Source: Spirochaetaceae bacterium (GTDB taxonomy: Bacteria > Spirochaetota > Spirochaetia > SZUA-6 > Fen-1364). Taken from it: a stretch of DNA of 10,670 nt. The notes below the pieces were generated by a model, which saw only the letters and a list, made by a program, of their open reading frames with translations, ran no database searches and had not been told where the DNA came from. Location: NCBI GenBank assembly GCA_003170115.1, contig PMZS01000177.1:13398-24067 (forward strand). Reading direction: 5' to 3'. This document shows, piece by piece, positions 1 to 7,042 of the stretch; positions within the stretch are counted from its first letter, which is position 1; the number at the start of each line of letters is the position of its first letter. Made by a program: the position numbers and the translations under genes.

Positions 1-849
1 GTCGTAGACCACGAAGTAGCCCTTGTCCAGCGTGTACCCCTTCACGATGATGTAGTGGCCCTCGTCGTCGTCGTAGTACCGACCCACGAGATCCGTGACC
101 GGGTCCCCATCCGCTTTTTCGATTTCCCCGGTCTGGAAGAGCACCACCGCGATGTGGCCCCGATCCACGATCTTTCGCAGATCGGCGGGCCCGGCAAGCT
201 GGACTGTCGTGAAGGGAATCTTGTGCAGGCCCAGGGCGGCGCCCAGGTTGTCAAAGCTCACCGCGCCGTCGTCGTAGGGATACCCGATCTCCTGGCGGAT
301 GTCCTGGACCGGAATGGCCTTGCCACGCGCCCAGAGCGCGGCCATGGAGACCACGGCGGGCCCGCAATTGGCATAGCCCGTCCCATATTGAGTCCTGTAC
401 CAGTCCACGTCGTCCCGGCTCACCTGCCGCGAGGGCAGAGAGCTCACGAACAGGTAGACCTGGCGCCGTGTCCGGCCCTTTCCCATTGCCAGCACCGTGT
501 GGCCCGACCCTCGCGCACGATATCTCGACGTCAGGCCAAGGCGGGAGAGGAGCTCGGGATGCCGGCCGAAGGTCACCGGGCCTGGGGACAGGTCCACGAT
601 GTCCCCCGCGTCCAGGGTGAGATACCGAATGGCCGGGAGTTTCGCGCGATCCGTGTTGACGGGCCCGCGCGCGGCCCGGGGATTGTGAATCAACAGGGCC
701 CCGCCGCCGGTCGGGGGAGCGGCCGGGGGGAAAATGAGGAAAAGCACCAATCCGAGCACGGACGTTGCCGCCAGCATCGGAAGGTAGGCGCGACGCCCGG
801 GAAAAAAAGCGAAGATTGCAGCCACAATATATAGAAGTTTTTTCTTCAT
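1..849 (-). CDS. Membrane-anchored C39-like cysteine peptidase (C-terminus beyond window)
   Basis: The visible 283 residues start at ATG 849 and stay open to the left edge, so the C-terminus is missing. Residues 4-16 and 22-41 are two hydrophobic segments separated by a short Gly-Arg-Arg turn; a Pro/Gly-rich linker and a region of unknown fold (about 70-140) follow, then a C39-like papain-fold domain from about 150. The motif NCGPA places the nucleophile at Cys162, GHYIIVKGY gives His265, and the Asp at or near 283 (FVVYD) would complete the triad. The fold matches the Peptidase_C39_2 group, whose members cleave or bind peptides outside the cytoplasm. There is no ABC-transporter part, so this is not a bacteriocin exporter. 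It lies 50 nt downstream of the response regulator on the same strand and is probably the last visible gene of the kinase-regulator operon. An AGGGG lies about 10 nt before the start. The substrate is unknown. The C39 assignment is fairly sure; the peptidase activity is inferred from the motifs. Confidence 0.8.
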   Translation of the reverse strand, partial: MKKKLLYIVAAIFAFFPGRRAYLPMLAATSVLGLVLFLIFPPAAPPTGGGALLIHNPRAARGPVNTDRAKLPAIRYLTLDAGDIVDLSPGPVTFGRHPELLSRLGLTSRYRARGSGHTVLAMGKGRTRRQVYLFVSSLPSRQVSRDDVDWYRTQYGTGYANCGPAVVSMAALWARGKAIPVQDIRQEIGYPYDDGAVSFDNLGAALGLHKIPFTTVQLAGPADLRKIVDRGHIAVVLFQTGEIEKADGDPVTDLVGRYYDDDEGHYIIVKGYTLDKGYFVVYD

Positions 850-864
850 TGAACCCGACCCCTG

Positions 865-893
865 ACTATATCCTCTCCGGGGCCGGTCCGCAA
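865..893 (-). promoter_or_regulatory. Candidate internal promoter ahead of the C39-like peptidase gene
   Basis: Read on the minus strand, TTGCGG (893-888) and TATAGT (870-865) are separated by 17 nt. This would start transcription roughly 10 nt before the peptidase ATG, inside the 50-nt gap after the response regulator. The -10 box is good and the -35 box matches only three positions, so this may be a weak internal promoter that uncouples the peptidase from the two-component genes. Confidence 0.3.
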
Positions 894-899
894 CCGCCG

Positions 900-1595
900 T
901 CAGGGAGACATGGTGAACCTGTACCCTGTCCCGTGGACCGTCGTGATGTGCCGCGGATGGGAGGGGTCGTCCTCCACCTTCTTTCGCAGGCCCGCGATGT
1001 GCTGGTCCAGGGTCCTGGTGGTTCCCTCGTAGCGCACACCCCACACCTGGTCCATGAGAGTGATGCGGTCCAACGCCTGCCCTTCACGCGAGATGAAGAG
1101 CTGGAGCAGGGCAAGCTCCCGCCTGCTCACGTCGAACTCCCTGCCGGCCTTGTTTCCCCGCATCGTCCGGGGGTCCACCGTGACGTCTCCGAAACTGAGC
1201 GGCGCCTCGTCCTTCAGGCTCTGCCGAGGACGGCCACGGCGCAGCACGGCCCTGATCCGCGCCACGAGCTCAGCGGCGCCGAAGGGCTTCACCACGTAGT
1301 CGTCCGCGCCCAGCTCAAGGCCTACGACCCGGTCTATCTCCTGGCCTTTTGCCGTGAGCATGATCACCGGAGTCACGGGGTCGGTGCGCCGGATCTCGCG
1401 GCAGACGTCGTAGCCGCTCTTCTCCGGGATCATGACATCGAGAAGCACGAGGTCGGGCGCGCCTTCCGCATGACGCGCGAGCGCGGCCGTGCCGGTCGCG
1501 GCTTGAACGACTGCAAAACCTTCCCCTTGCAGGAGATCCACGAGCCCAGTCAGAATTGCCGGGTCGTCTTCCACGACCAGGATCCGCTGTTTCAT
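900..1595 (-). CDS. OmpR/PhoB-family response regulator
   Basis: A 231-residue DNA-binding response regulator, the usual length for the OmpR/PhoB class. The receiver domain (about 1-120) has the acidic pair Asp10-Asp11, the phospho-acceptor Asp53 in LVLLDVMIP, Thr81 and the conserved Lys103 in the KPF motif. The winged-helix domain (about 130-229) has the recognition-helix pattern TLDQHIAGLRKK and the wing VHGTGYRF. I chose ATG 1595 because the protein then begins MKQRILVVEDD, as the family does, and GGGGGAGG sits 7 nt upstream; a longer reading from 1670 would add 25 low-complexity residues inside the kinase gene. The ATG overlaps the stop of the upstream kinase (ATGA), a sign of translational coupling and of a cognate pair. 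The likely role is to bind direct repeats in target promoters once phosphorylated by the kinase; targets are unknown, though the adjacent C39-like peptidase gene is an obvious candidate. Confidence 0.95.
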   Translation of the reverse strand: MKQRILVVEDDPAILTGLVDLLQGEGFAVVQAATGTAALARHAEGAPDLVLLDVMIPEKSGYDVCREIRRTDPVTPVIMLTAKGQEIDRVVGLELGADDYVVKPFGAAELVARIRAVLRRGRPRQSLKDEAPLSFGDVTVDPRTMRGNKAGREFDVSRRELALLQLFISREGQALDRITLMDQVWGVRYEGTTRTLDQHIAGLRKKVEDDPSHPRHITTVHGTGYRFTMSP

Positions 1596-3583
1596 GCCGG
1601 AGCCTCCCCCCTGCCCGCGGCGGGCAGGCGCACGACAAAACTCGTGCCTCCCCCGTCCCGCGGCGCGCACGTGATGTCTCCCTCGTGATCCCGCGCAATC
1701 CTTCGTGCGATCGTAAGCCCCAGGCCCGTGCCCTGCACGCCGCTGGAAAGCGAATCGTCGACCCTGTAGAACTCGCGAAAGACCTTTTCCCGGTCCTTTT
1801 CCTGGATCCCGATTCCCCGGTCATTCACCGTGATGAGGACAGCCTCCGGCTCGCGCGTGACACTGACGACGATCTCTTTCCTCTCCGCGGAATACTTCTC
1901 AGCGTTGGAAAGCAGGTTGAGAAGGACCTGTTTCAGCGCCTCAGAGTCGGCCCGTACCGGGGCTGCCGGAGCGGAGGCCGGCTCCAACGACACGCTGAAG
2001 CCCCTGCTTTCAAGGCGCACTCTCTGGCTTTCTACGATCTGGCCGGTGACCTCCCGGGCGTCAACCGTGCTCATCGAGTAGCGGCGGGCCGCTCTGTCCC
2101 GTGAAAAATCGAGGACGTTGTTGATGAGCCGGGTCAGCCGCTCCGTTTCGGATGCCATGAGTGAGAGGTATTGTTCCTTCTTGGATTGAGGAAGAGGCCC
2201 CTTCCTGCGAAGAAGGTCGACAAAGAGGCTGATCGAGGTGAGCGGTGTCTTCAGCTCGTGGGACACGTTGGTGACAAACGTGGCCTTTTGCCGCACGAGC
2301 TTCATCTCCCCGTACACGGAGGAGAGCACCATCGTTCCACCTCCGGCAACGGAGACGAACAGGATCATCACCATGATCCAGATCACGAGCGATGACGAGC
2401 GTGCCTGTGCGGCAATCGAGTCGGGCCGGGTGAGATACGCGGCGGCCTCCCACCGGGGAAGCGACTCCCCGATCTCGCGGGCAACGAAGGGCCGGCGCCA
2501 GTCGCGTCCCGCGGTGTCGGGAGGCGTGGCGAGCGGTGCACCGTTTTCGTCCAGCAGGGTGAGGATCCTCACGGGAGACCAGGTCGAAGTCAGCACACCC
2601 GCAATTCGGTCGCGAAACGCGCCCGCCGCGATCTCGCAGCCCGCGATCCTGCCGTCCTTCTGGCGCTCCCAGAAAAGAAACACGAGCTTCTCCCCGATGA
2701 ACCGGGGAATGAGCCCCGAGTCTCCCTGGGAGGCGATCTGGCTGAGAAGCTGGGAAGTGAGCACGAACTGGGACGGCTGCTCCTTTGCGGGCGCCGCCGA
2801 TTTCTTCGCGGTGGGAGCGGGAACCGGAGCCGGTTTCGCAGCCTCGTCCCCAAGGCCTGGCGCCGCGGCCGCGTCTGCCGCCAGGGACTGGCCTTGCGAT
2901 GCCATCGCCATCGGCTCGACGATCCTGGCGTTCAACTGGTCGCCTTTCTCCCGGGCTTCCTCGTACACGCGGGTCTGAATGCTGGGGCTCTGCGCAAACG
3001 AATCGATCGCTTTCTGCCGGGTGGCAGGGGCAACCGCCGCGCCTGCCTGAGCCTCCGCGGCGGCACGCCCTTCCGGCACTGTCGCCGCTGGCGCGCCGCT
3101 CTCGGATTCCTTGTCTTTCGCTACGGAGTTTTCCGCCAGTATCTCGTTCTGATACCTGACGGCGATATTCTGAAGCACGGTCGTCGCGATCCTGTCGCTG
3201 AGGAAGGACCCGTTCTCTTTGAGAAATCGTTTCTGCTCGTCGTCCGCACGGGCATCAGGGGGAGGCCAGAGTATCCCGTAGCGCGGAGAAAGCATGAAGG
3301 GGACGGCGACGAGGGCAGTGGCGCTCTTCCACCGGGTGAGGATCCGCCCGTAGTCGCTGCCCACGGGGACATCCAGCGCGGTGCGCAGATCGTCGATGAC
3401 CCGTCCTACCTCGGCACCGGCCAGGCCGGCGGTATGGCTCACCTCGGCATCGAGGGTTGCCGCCATCTGCTTCTCCATCCAGGCTTCTTCCCTGCCGGCC
3501 GACCTGATGGAGAGAACGGCCAGGAGGATGCTGGGCACGATGACAGCGGCAATGAAGATGACTCCCAGCGACCGGGATTTCAC
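1592..3583 (-). CDS. Membrane sensor histidine kinase, HAMP-less, with long Ala/Pro-rich sensor region
   Basis: The kinase has 663 residues from GTG 3583, which has a GGTGG-type ribosome site 7 nt upstream; GTG 3601 (669 residues) is possible but has no such site. Order: transmembrane helix 5-26; a predicted extracytoplasmic region of about 370 residues; a second helix 397-422; HisKA with the H-box SHELKTP (His442); HATPase_c with N-box Asn560, the G1 box DRGIGI (Asp588) and the G2 box GTGLGL (618-623). All catalytic boxes are intact, so it should autophosphorylate at His442 and pass phosphate to Asp53 of the next gene. Only about 20 residues join helix two to the H-box, so there is no HAMP domain. 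Residues 159-269 are rich in Ala, Pro, Gln and Lys, look disordered and match no sensor domain I know. The signal is unknown. It overlaps the regulator gene by 4 nt. Confidence 0.95.
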   Translation of the reverse strand: MKSRSLGVIFIAAVIVPSILLAVLSIRSAGREEAWMEKQMAATLDAEVSHTAGLAGAEVGRVIDDLRTALDVPVGSDYGRILTRWKSATALVAVPFMLSPRYGILWPPPDARADDEQKRFLKENGSFLSDRIATTVLQNIAVRYQNEILAENSVAKDKESESGAPAATVPEGRAAAEAQAGAAVAPATRQKAIDSFAQSPSIQTRVYEEAREKGDQLNARIVEPMAMASQGQSLAADAAAAPGLGDEAAKPAPVPAPTAKKSAAPAKEQPSQFVLTSQLLSQIASQGDSGLIPRFIGEKLVFLFWERQKDGRIAGCEIAAGAFRDRIAGVLTSTWSPVRILTLLDENGAPLATPPDTAGRDWRRPFVAREIGESLPRWEAAAYLTRPDSIAAQARSSSLVIWIMVMILFVSVAGGGTMVLSSVYGEMKLVRQKATFVTNVSHELKTPLTSISLFVDLLRRKGPLPQSKKEQYLSLMASETERLTRLINNVLDFSRDRAARRYSMSTVDAREVTGQIVESQRVRLESRGFSVSLEPASAPAAPVRADSEALKQVLLNLLSNAEKYSAERKEIVVSVTREPEAVLITVNDRGIGIQEKDREKVFREFYRVDDSLSSGVQGTGLGLTIARRIARDHEGDITCAPRDGGGTSFVVRLPAAGRGEAPA

Positions 3584-3608
3584 GGACGTACCACCCTTCA
3601 CAGTGTAG

Positions 3609-3628
3609 CATATCGGTTTTCCGATGTG
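3609..3628. promoter_or_regulatory. Inverted repeat in the divergent kinase/ThuA intergenic region
   Basis: The 95-nt gap between two divergent genes holds ATCGG-TTTT-CCGAT, a perfect 5-bp inverted repeat that extends to 8 bp when one G-U pair is allowed. It is followed by five GT dinucleotides (3626-3635). On the minus strand a -10-like TATGCT (3612-3607) overlaps its edge and points at the kinase gene, but the best -35-like box (CTGACA, 3638-3633) is 20 nt away, too far for a standard promoter. On the plus strand TTCACA (3597-3602) with TCCGAT 17 nt later is a poor match. The repeat could be an operator shared by both genes. It lacks a T tract on either strand, so it is not a terminator. 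Confidence 0.35.
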
Positions 3629-3678
3629 TGTGTGTCAGGGGGACAAGATGAAAATGCAAAAACAGTGTAAAAAGGGGA

Positions 3679-4398
3679 ATGATTCGAGTGATGATCTGGA
3701 ACGAGAACAGGCACGAGAAGACCGATGCGAGCGTGGCGGCGGTCTATCCGGAAGGCATTCATGGGGCTCTCGCGGAACCGCTGCGGCGCGAGCCGGACAT
3801 GACGGTCCGCACGGCGACCCTCGACGAGCCCGAGCACGGCCTGGGCGCCGGAGCTCTGGAGTCCACCGATGTGCTGGTATGGTGGGGCCACCTGGCGCAC
3901 GATGAGGTCCTGGACGAGGTCGCCGCCCGGGTGCAGCAGCGGGTTCTGCAGGGCATGGGCCTGATCGTCCTGCATTCCGCGCATATGTCAAAGCCGTTCG
4001 CCCGGCTGATGGGCACGAGCTGCCTGCTTCGCTGGCGCGAGGCCGGCGAGAAGGAACGCCTCTGGGTAGTGGAGCCGGGCCACCCGATTGCCGACGGGCT
4101 CGGTCCCTGGTTCGAGATCGCTCATGAAGAGATGTACGGCGAAAGATTCGACGTGCCCTCCCCCGAGGCCACGGTGCTCATAAGCTGGTTTGCCGGTGGC
4201 AACGTGTTCAGGTCCGGCTGCTGCTGGACGCGCGGCAAGGGAAGGATCTTCTATTTCAGGCCCGGCCATGAGACCTTCCCGACCTACAAACAGCGGGATG
4301 TCCAGATGGTGATCCGCAACGCGGTGCGCTGGGCGTCGCCGGGTGACGGGCCGGTGATGAAGCTCGGCGATGCTGAGCCTCCTCTCGAAAAGCTTTGA
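3679..4398 (+). CDS. ThuA-family (trehalose/sugar utilisation) protein
   Basis: A 239-residue cytoplasmic protein of the ThuA family, which has a class I glutamine-amidotransferase-like fold and is tied by genetics to catabolism of trehalose and related sugars. Typical signatures are present in order: IRVMIWNENRHEK at the N-terminus, YPEGIHG (23-29), WWGH (68-71), LHSAH (98-102), GHPI (134-137), HEEMYGE (149-155) and RPGHETFP (194-201). Length is normal. ATG 3679 is the first ATG in frame after a stop and gives the expected N-terminus, although its AGGGG lies unusually close; GTG 3688 would have better spacing but would cut family residues. The dehydrogenase gene follows after 10 nt, so the two are probably one operon. 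The substrate cannot be read from sequence. In rhizobia the ThuA partner is a Gfo/Idh/MocA dehydrogenase, whereas here it is a beta-hydroxyacid dehydrogenase. Confidence 0.9.
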   Translation: MIRVMIWNENRHEKTDASVAAVYPEGIHGALAEPLRREPDMTVRTATLDEPEHGLGAGALESTDVLVWWGHLAHDEVLDEVAARVQQRVLQGMGLIVLHSAHMSKPFARLMGTSCLLRWREAGEKERLWVVEPGHPIADGLGPWFEIAHEEMYGERFDVPSPEATVLISWFAGGNVFRSGCCWTRGKGRIFYFRPGHETFPTYKQRDVQMVIRNAVRWASPGDGPVMKLGDAEPPLEKL

Positions 4399-4408
4399 AA
4401 GGATGAAT

Positions 4409-5296
4409 ATGGCAGAAACACGGGTGGGCTGGGTCGGCATCGGCGTCATGGGAAGGTCCATGTGCGGGCACCTTCTGAAAGCCGGGTATCCGGTGTCCCT
4501 CAACACAAGGACCCGCGACAAGGCAACCGAACTGCTGGCGGAAGGAGCCGCATGGTGTTCGACGCCGAAGGAGGTTGCGGAGCGCATCGATATCACGTTC
4601 TGCATGGTCGGATTTCCTTCGGAAGTGGAGCAGGTCTATTTCGGCGCGGACGGGATCCTGGCAGGCGTCCGGGCCGGGTCTCTGGTGTGCGACATGAGCA
4701 CGTCCGATCCTTCGCTGGCGATAAGGATCCACGAGACGGCGCGCGCACGGTCAGCGGCGTCCCTTGACGCCCCGGTGTCCGGAGGTGACGTCGGCGCCCG
4801 CGAGGCTCGCCTGGCCATCATGGTCGGCGGGGAAAAACAGGCCTTCGATCGCGCCCTTCCCCTGTTCCAGAAGATGGGGGAAACGATCGCGCTCATGGGC
4901 GGGCCGGGCGCCGGCCAGCACACCAAGATGGCCAACCAGATCGCCATTGCGGGAACCATGATCGGCACGATCGAATCGCTTCTCTACGCAAAGACAGCGG
5001 GGCTGGGCATGGACGCGGTGATCGACATCATCGGAAAGGGGGCTGCCGCCTCATGGTCTCTGAACAACCTGGGAAGGCGAATCGCGAAGGGAGACTTTGC
5101 CCCGGGTTTCTTCATCAAGCACTTCGTGAAGGACATGGGGATCGCCCTCCAGGAAGCCCGGCGCATGAAGCTCTCTCTGCCCGGTCTCGCGCTCGTCAAC
5201 CAGTTCTATATCGCGGCGCAGGCGCAGGGACTGGAGAACCTGGGCACACAGGGATTGTTCAAGGTTCTCTCAGCGATGAACGGGGCTCAGGTCTGA
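4409..5296 (+). CDS. NAD(P)-dependent beta-hydroxyacid dehydrogenase (3-hydroxyisobutyrate/tartronate-semialdehyde reductase family)
   Basis: A 295-residue soluble oxidoreductase of the family containing 3-hydroxyisobutyrate dehydrogenase, tartronate semialdehyde reductase and related succinic/glyoxylic semialdehyde reductases. The Rossmann loop is VGIGVMG (9-15), with Asn32 and Arg34 after strand two, a pattern often found with NADP preference. The substrate-binding motif DAPVSGG is at 120-126; the catalytic Lys173 lies in GQHTKMAN, and the conserved Lys-Asp pair is at 241-242. ATG 4409 was chosen over ATG 4403 because GAAAGG ends 6 nt before it; the frame is also open further upstream from ATG 4370, but that would overlap the ThuA gene. 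It follows the ThuA gene by 10 nt. Its stop lies inside the end of the convergent kinase gene. The fold is certain; the real substrate (semialdehyde or sugar acid) is not. Confidence 0.93.
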   Translation: MAETRVGWVGIGVMGRSMCGHLLKAGYPVSLNTRTRDKATELLAEGAAWCSTPKEVAERIDITFCMVGFPSEVEQVYFGADGILAGVRAGSLVCDMSTSDPSLAIRIHETARARSAASLDAPVSGGDVGAREARLAIMVGGEKQAFDRALPLFQKMGETIALMGGPGAGQHTKMANQIAIAGTMIGTIESLLYAKTAGLGMDAVIDIIGKGAAASWSLNNLGRRIAKGDFAPGFFIKHFVKDMGIALQEARRMKLSLPGLALVNQFYIAAQAQGLENLGTQGLFKVLSAMNGAQV

Positions 5297-6690
5297 AAGA
5301 CCTGGTCGGCGAACCGCACGGGGCCTGAGTCGTCCCAGACCTCGATTCCCGGACCCGGTTGAGCTATGAAGAATGCAGACTCCGCGGCGCGAACCGGATA
5401 GCGCGCGACGTATCTCCTGCGCCACTTGATCAGAAGCTCCTCCGCATGGTCCGCCGAAGTGACGGCGAAGATGCTTCCTCCGAAGCCGGCCCCGAATCCC
5501 GAAGCACCCGAAGCGCCGAGCCTGCATGCAGATTTCTGCAGAAAGTCGATCTCGGGGACGATGTTCCAGAGGTACTTCTTCGATGCCCGATGAGAGGCGG
5601 AGAGGAGCTTCCCGAATGCCCGGAGATCCTTTGCCCTCAACGCCTCGAGCGCGCGGGGAATGTGTGTCCGGTCCTCCAGGATGAACTGGCGCACGCGGTC
5701 TGAAAGTCCTGGCGATGAGTCGCCGGGCGCATGCGCCAGGGCCGCCAACCACCGCGAGCCACCGGGCTTCGGCTCATGGTCAACAACCTCCCGCAGAGTG
5801 GAAAGCCGGGTTCCCGCGAGCTGGTTGAACCTGCTCATGGAGTCCCTGACCCGCCGGGACGTCATGTTGTACTTCTCCAGGGCTTCCCGGGTCTTTTCCG
5901 CCCTCACACCGGAGAAAGCCACGACCATCCGCCAGTCGGAAGGCCATGGCACCTCGGCCTGCAGCTCGGGCGGGCTGAACCCGAACAGCGAAAGCTGGCC
6001 CGGCTTCGCATTGAGAATCGCGGCGTGGTCCTCGGAGCCGCCGAACGTACCGACGCCGGCGTCCCCTTCGAGGCCCCTGAAGCTCTGACCGTTCTCCGCG
6101 CAGGCAAGGTAGACCGAGAGGTCAACCGGGTTCCTGATGTTTGCCTGGAATGCGGCGTTCTCTTGAAATCCGTTTGCCGAAGCGATGGCGGTGAAGACCA
6201 TCATCATGAGCGCGGAAGAGCCGCTCATCCCGCTGCCGACCGGCATCGTGCTGGAAAAAGCGATGTCGGCCCCTCTCAACTGCCCGGGGAAGTTCCGCGC
6301 GAGCCGTCGTGCCATGGTCATCGGATAGTTCGCCCACTGACCGGCGGGCGGCGAAAGGTTTGGATCGAGGTCGAACTCGACCGGGTTGAACTCAATGGAG
6401 TCCTCGTGGATTCGGATCCGCCGTCCCTGCACCGGGGTGGCCGCGAAAAGGAAGCCCCTGTCGATTGCACAAACGATTGTTCGGCCACCGGCATAGTCCG
6501 TGTGGCGCCCGAGCACTTCGATTCTGCCCGGGACGAAGCCGAAAATGACTTGTTGATCAACAGATGCGCCGTCCAGGGCAGCGAGCATATCGAGGAGCTC
6601 GAGCGCCTTCTCATTGCGAGGCTTCCAGTTCGCTGGCGTTCGGCCTTCTTGCTTAAGAAGAGTACGGAGCGATTTGCAATCAGCAGGCAT
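5287..6690 (-). CDS. Galactokinase-family GHMP sugar kinase with altered sugar-binding motif
   Basis: A 467-residue GHMP-superfamily kinase, somewhat longer than typical galactokinases (about 380-400). The N-terminal signature is PGRIEVLGRHTDYAGG (54-69): the Arg, His63, Asp65 and Tyr66 of galactokinase are kept, but the usual Glu of GEHTDY is Arg62 and the usual Asn of RVN is Glu58. The ATP loop is PVGSGMSGSSA (150-160). GGSEDH (217-222) aligns with the GIMDQ stretch, putting the probable catalytic base at Asp221. The C-terminal GHMP motif is GFGAGFGGS (398-406). It probably phosphorylates the C1 hydroxyl of a sugar other than, or in addition to, galactose. ATG 6690 is the first start in the frame and has no clear ribosome site, so a later start is possible. 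It runs divergently from the outer membrane protein gene and tail to tail with the dehydrogenase, overlapping it by 10 bp. Confidence 0.88.
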   Translation of the reverse strand: MPADCKSLRTLLKQEGRTPANWKPRNEKALELLDMLAALDGASVDQQVIFGFVPGRIEVLGRHTDYAGGRTIVCAIDRGFLFAATPVQGRRIRIHEDSIEFNPVEFDLDPNLSPPAGQWANYPMTMARRLARNFPGQLRGADIAFSSTMPVGSGMSGSSALMMMVFTAIASANGFQENAAFQANIRNPVDLSVYLACAENGQSFRGLEGDAGVGTFGGSEDHAAILNAKPGQLSLFGFSPPELQAEVPWPSDWRMVVAFSGVRAEKTREALEKYNMTSRRVRDSMSRFNQLAGTRLSTLREVVDHEPKPGGSRWLAALAHAPGDSSPGLSDRVRQFILEDRTHIPRALEALRAKDLRAFGKLLSASHRASKKYLWNIVPEIDFLQKSACRLGASGASGFGAGFGGSIFAVTSADHAEELLIKWRRRYVARYPVRAAESAFFIAQPGPGIEVWDDSGPVRFADQVFQT

Positions 6691-6792
6691 GGCCGGCGCT
6701 CAGGATAGCCGCGAAGACCAGGATTGTCCATTGAAGGCGCAAGTGGAAACAGCCGACAAGGGTAATGACGGTGAACCCCTCGAATCTTTTCC

Positions 6793-6821
6793 TTGACAAT
6801 TTGGACATTTGGGTCTATCCT
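6793..6821 (+). promoter_or_regulatory. Promoter candidate P1 (TTGACA, 17 nt, TATCCT)
   Basis: A perfect -35 box TTGACA (6793-6798), a 17-nt spacer and TATCCT (6816-6821). It would produce a leader of about 290 nt ahead of the outer membrane protein gene. Confidence 0.45.
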
Positions 6822-6889
6822 GCCATTGTGCTGCTCCTGAATATGGGGTACATCAGCAGAATCGTGACTTTATGCACTTTTCCGACCTC

Positions 6890-6930
6890 AAAAAAAAAGC
6901 TTGACAGCCAAAAGCGTGGTCTGTTAAGCT
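6890..6930 (+). promoter_or_regulatory. Promoter candidate P2 with A-tract (UP-like) element
   Basis: Nine consecutive A (6890-6898) lie 2 nt before a perfect TTGACA (6901-6906); TAAGCT (6925-6930) follows after 18 nt. An A tract just upstream of -35 fits an UP element bound by the RNA polymerase alpha subunit, typical of strong promoters. AAGCTT palindromes occur at both ends of the element (6898-6903 and 6926-6931). The expected leader is about 180 nt. Confidence 0.55.
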
Positions 6931-6940
6931 TCAGTGAAAT

Positions 6941-6971
6941 CGCTGTTCATCGTGCGTTGAACAGTGCACGA
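6941..6971 (+). other. Two mutually exclusive stem options in the leader
   Basis: CTGTTC (6943-6948) can pair with GAACAG (6959-6964), extended by a G-U and a C-G pair to 8 bp. TCGTGC (6950-6955) can pair with GCACGA (6966-6971). Each loop is 10 nt and contains one arm of the other stem, so only one can form at a time. They lie just after the expected P2 start. This could act as a simple structural switch or be chance. Confidence 0.35.
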
Positions 6972-6984
6972 CTGGGGTTGAAAA

Positions 6985-6999
6985 GGAGCCGTTGGCTCT
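6985..6999 (+). repeat. Leader hairpin repeat, copy 1
   Basis: GGAGCC-GTT-GGCTCT folds into a 6-bp stem (one G-U pair at the base) with a GTT loop. The 14 nt from 6986 are identical to copy 2 at 7080-7093. It is followed by a small CCCG-AAAAAA-CGGG hairpin at 7003-7016. Confidence 0.6.
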
Positions 7000-7042
7000 T
7001 GACCCGAAAAAACGGGAAGGGAGGGGACGGACGGAACTGGCC

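Noticed and set aside
55..834. Long plus-strand frame opposite the C39-like peptidase
   Set aside because: Its product is Arg/Pro/Gly/His-rich low complexity with no domain; the opposite strand encodes clear catalytic motifs. High GC leaves antisense frames open.
765..1688. 307-codon plus-strand frame
   Set aside because: Antisense to the response regulator and the end of the kinase gene; no recognisable motif.
2238..2978. 246-codon plus-strand frame
   Set aside because: Antisense to the Ala/Pro-rich part of the kinase; composition is a mirror of that low-complexity region.
3626..3635. Five GT repeats as a phase-variation tract
   Set aside because: Too short for frequent slippage and lies outside any coding frame or promoter spacer that I can defend.
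3648..3905. Frame starting at ATG 3648 with a good AGGGGGA ribosome site, overlapping the ThuA gene
   Set aside because: The product becomes Arg/Gly-rich shadow sequence inside the ThuA gene. A role as a short translated leader cannot be excluded but has no support.
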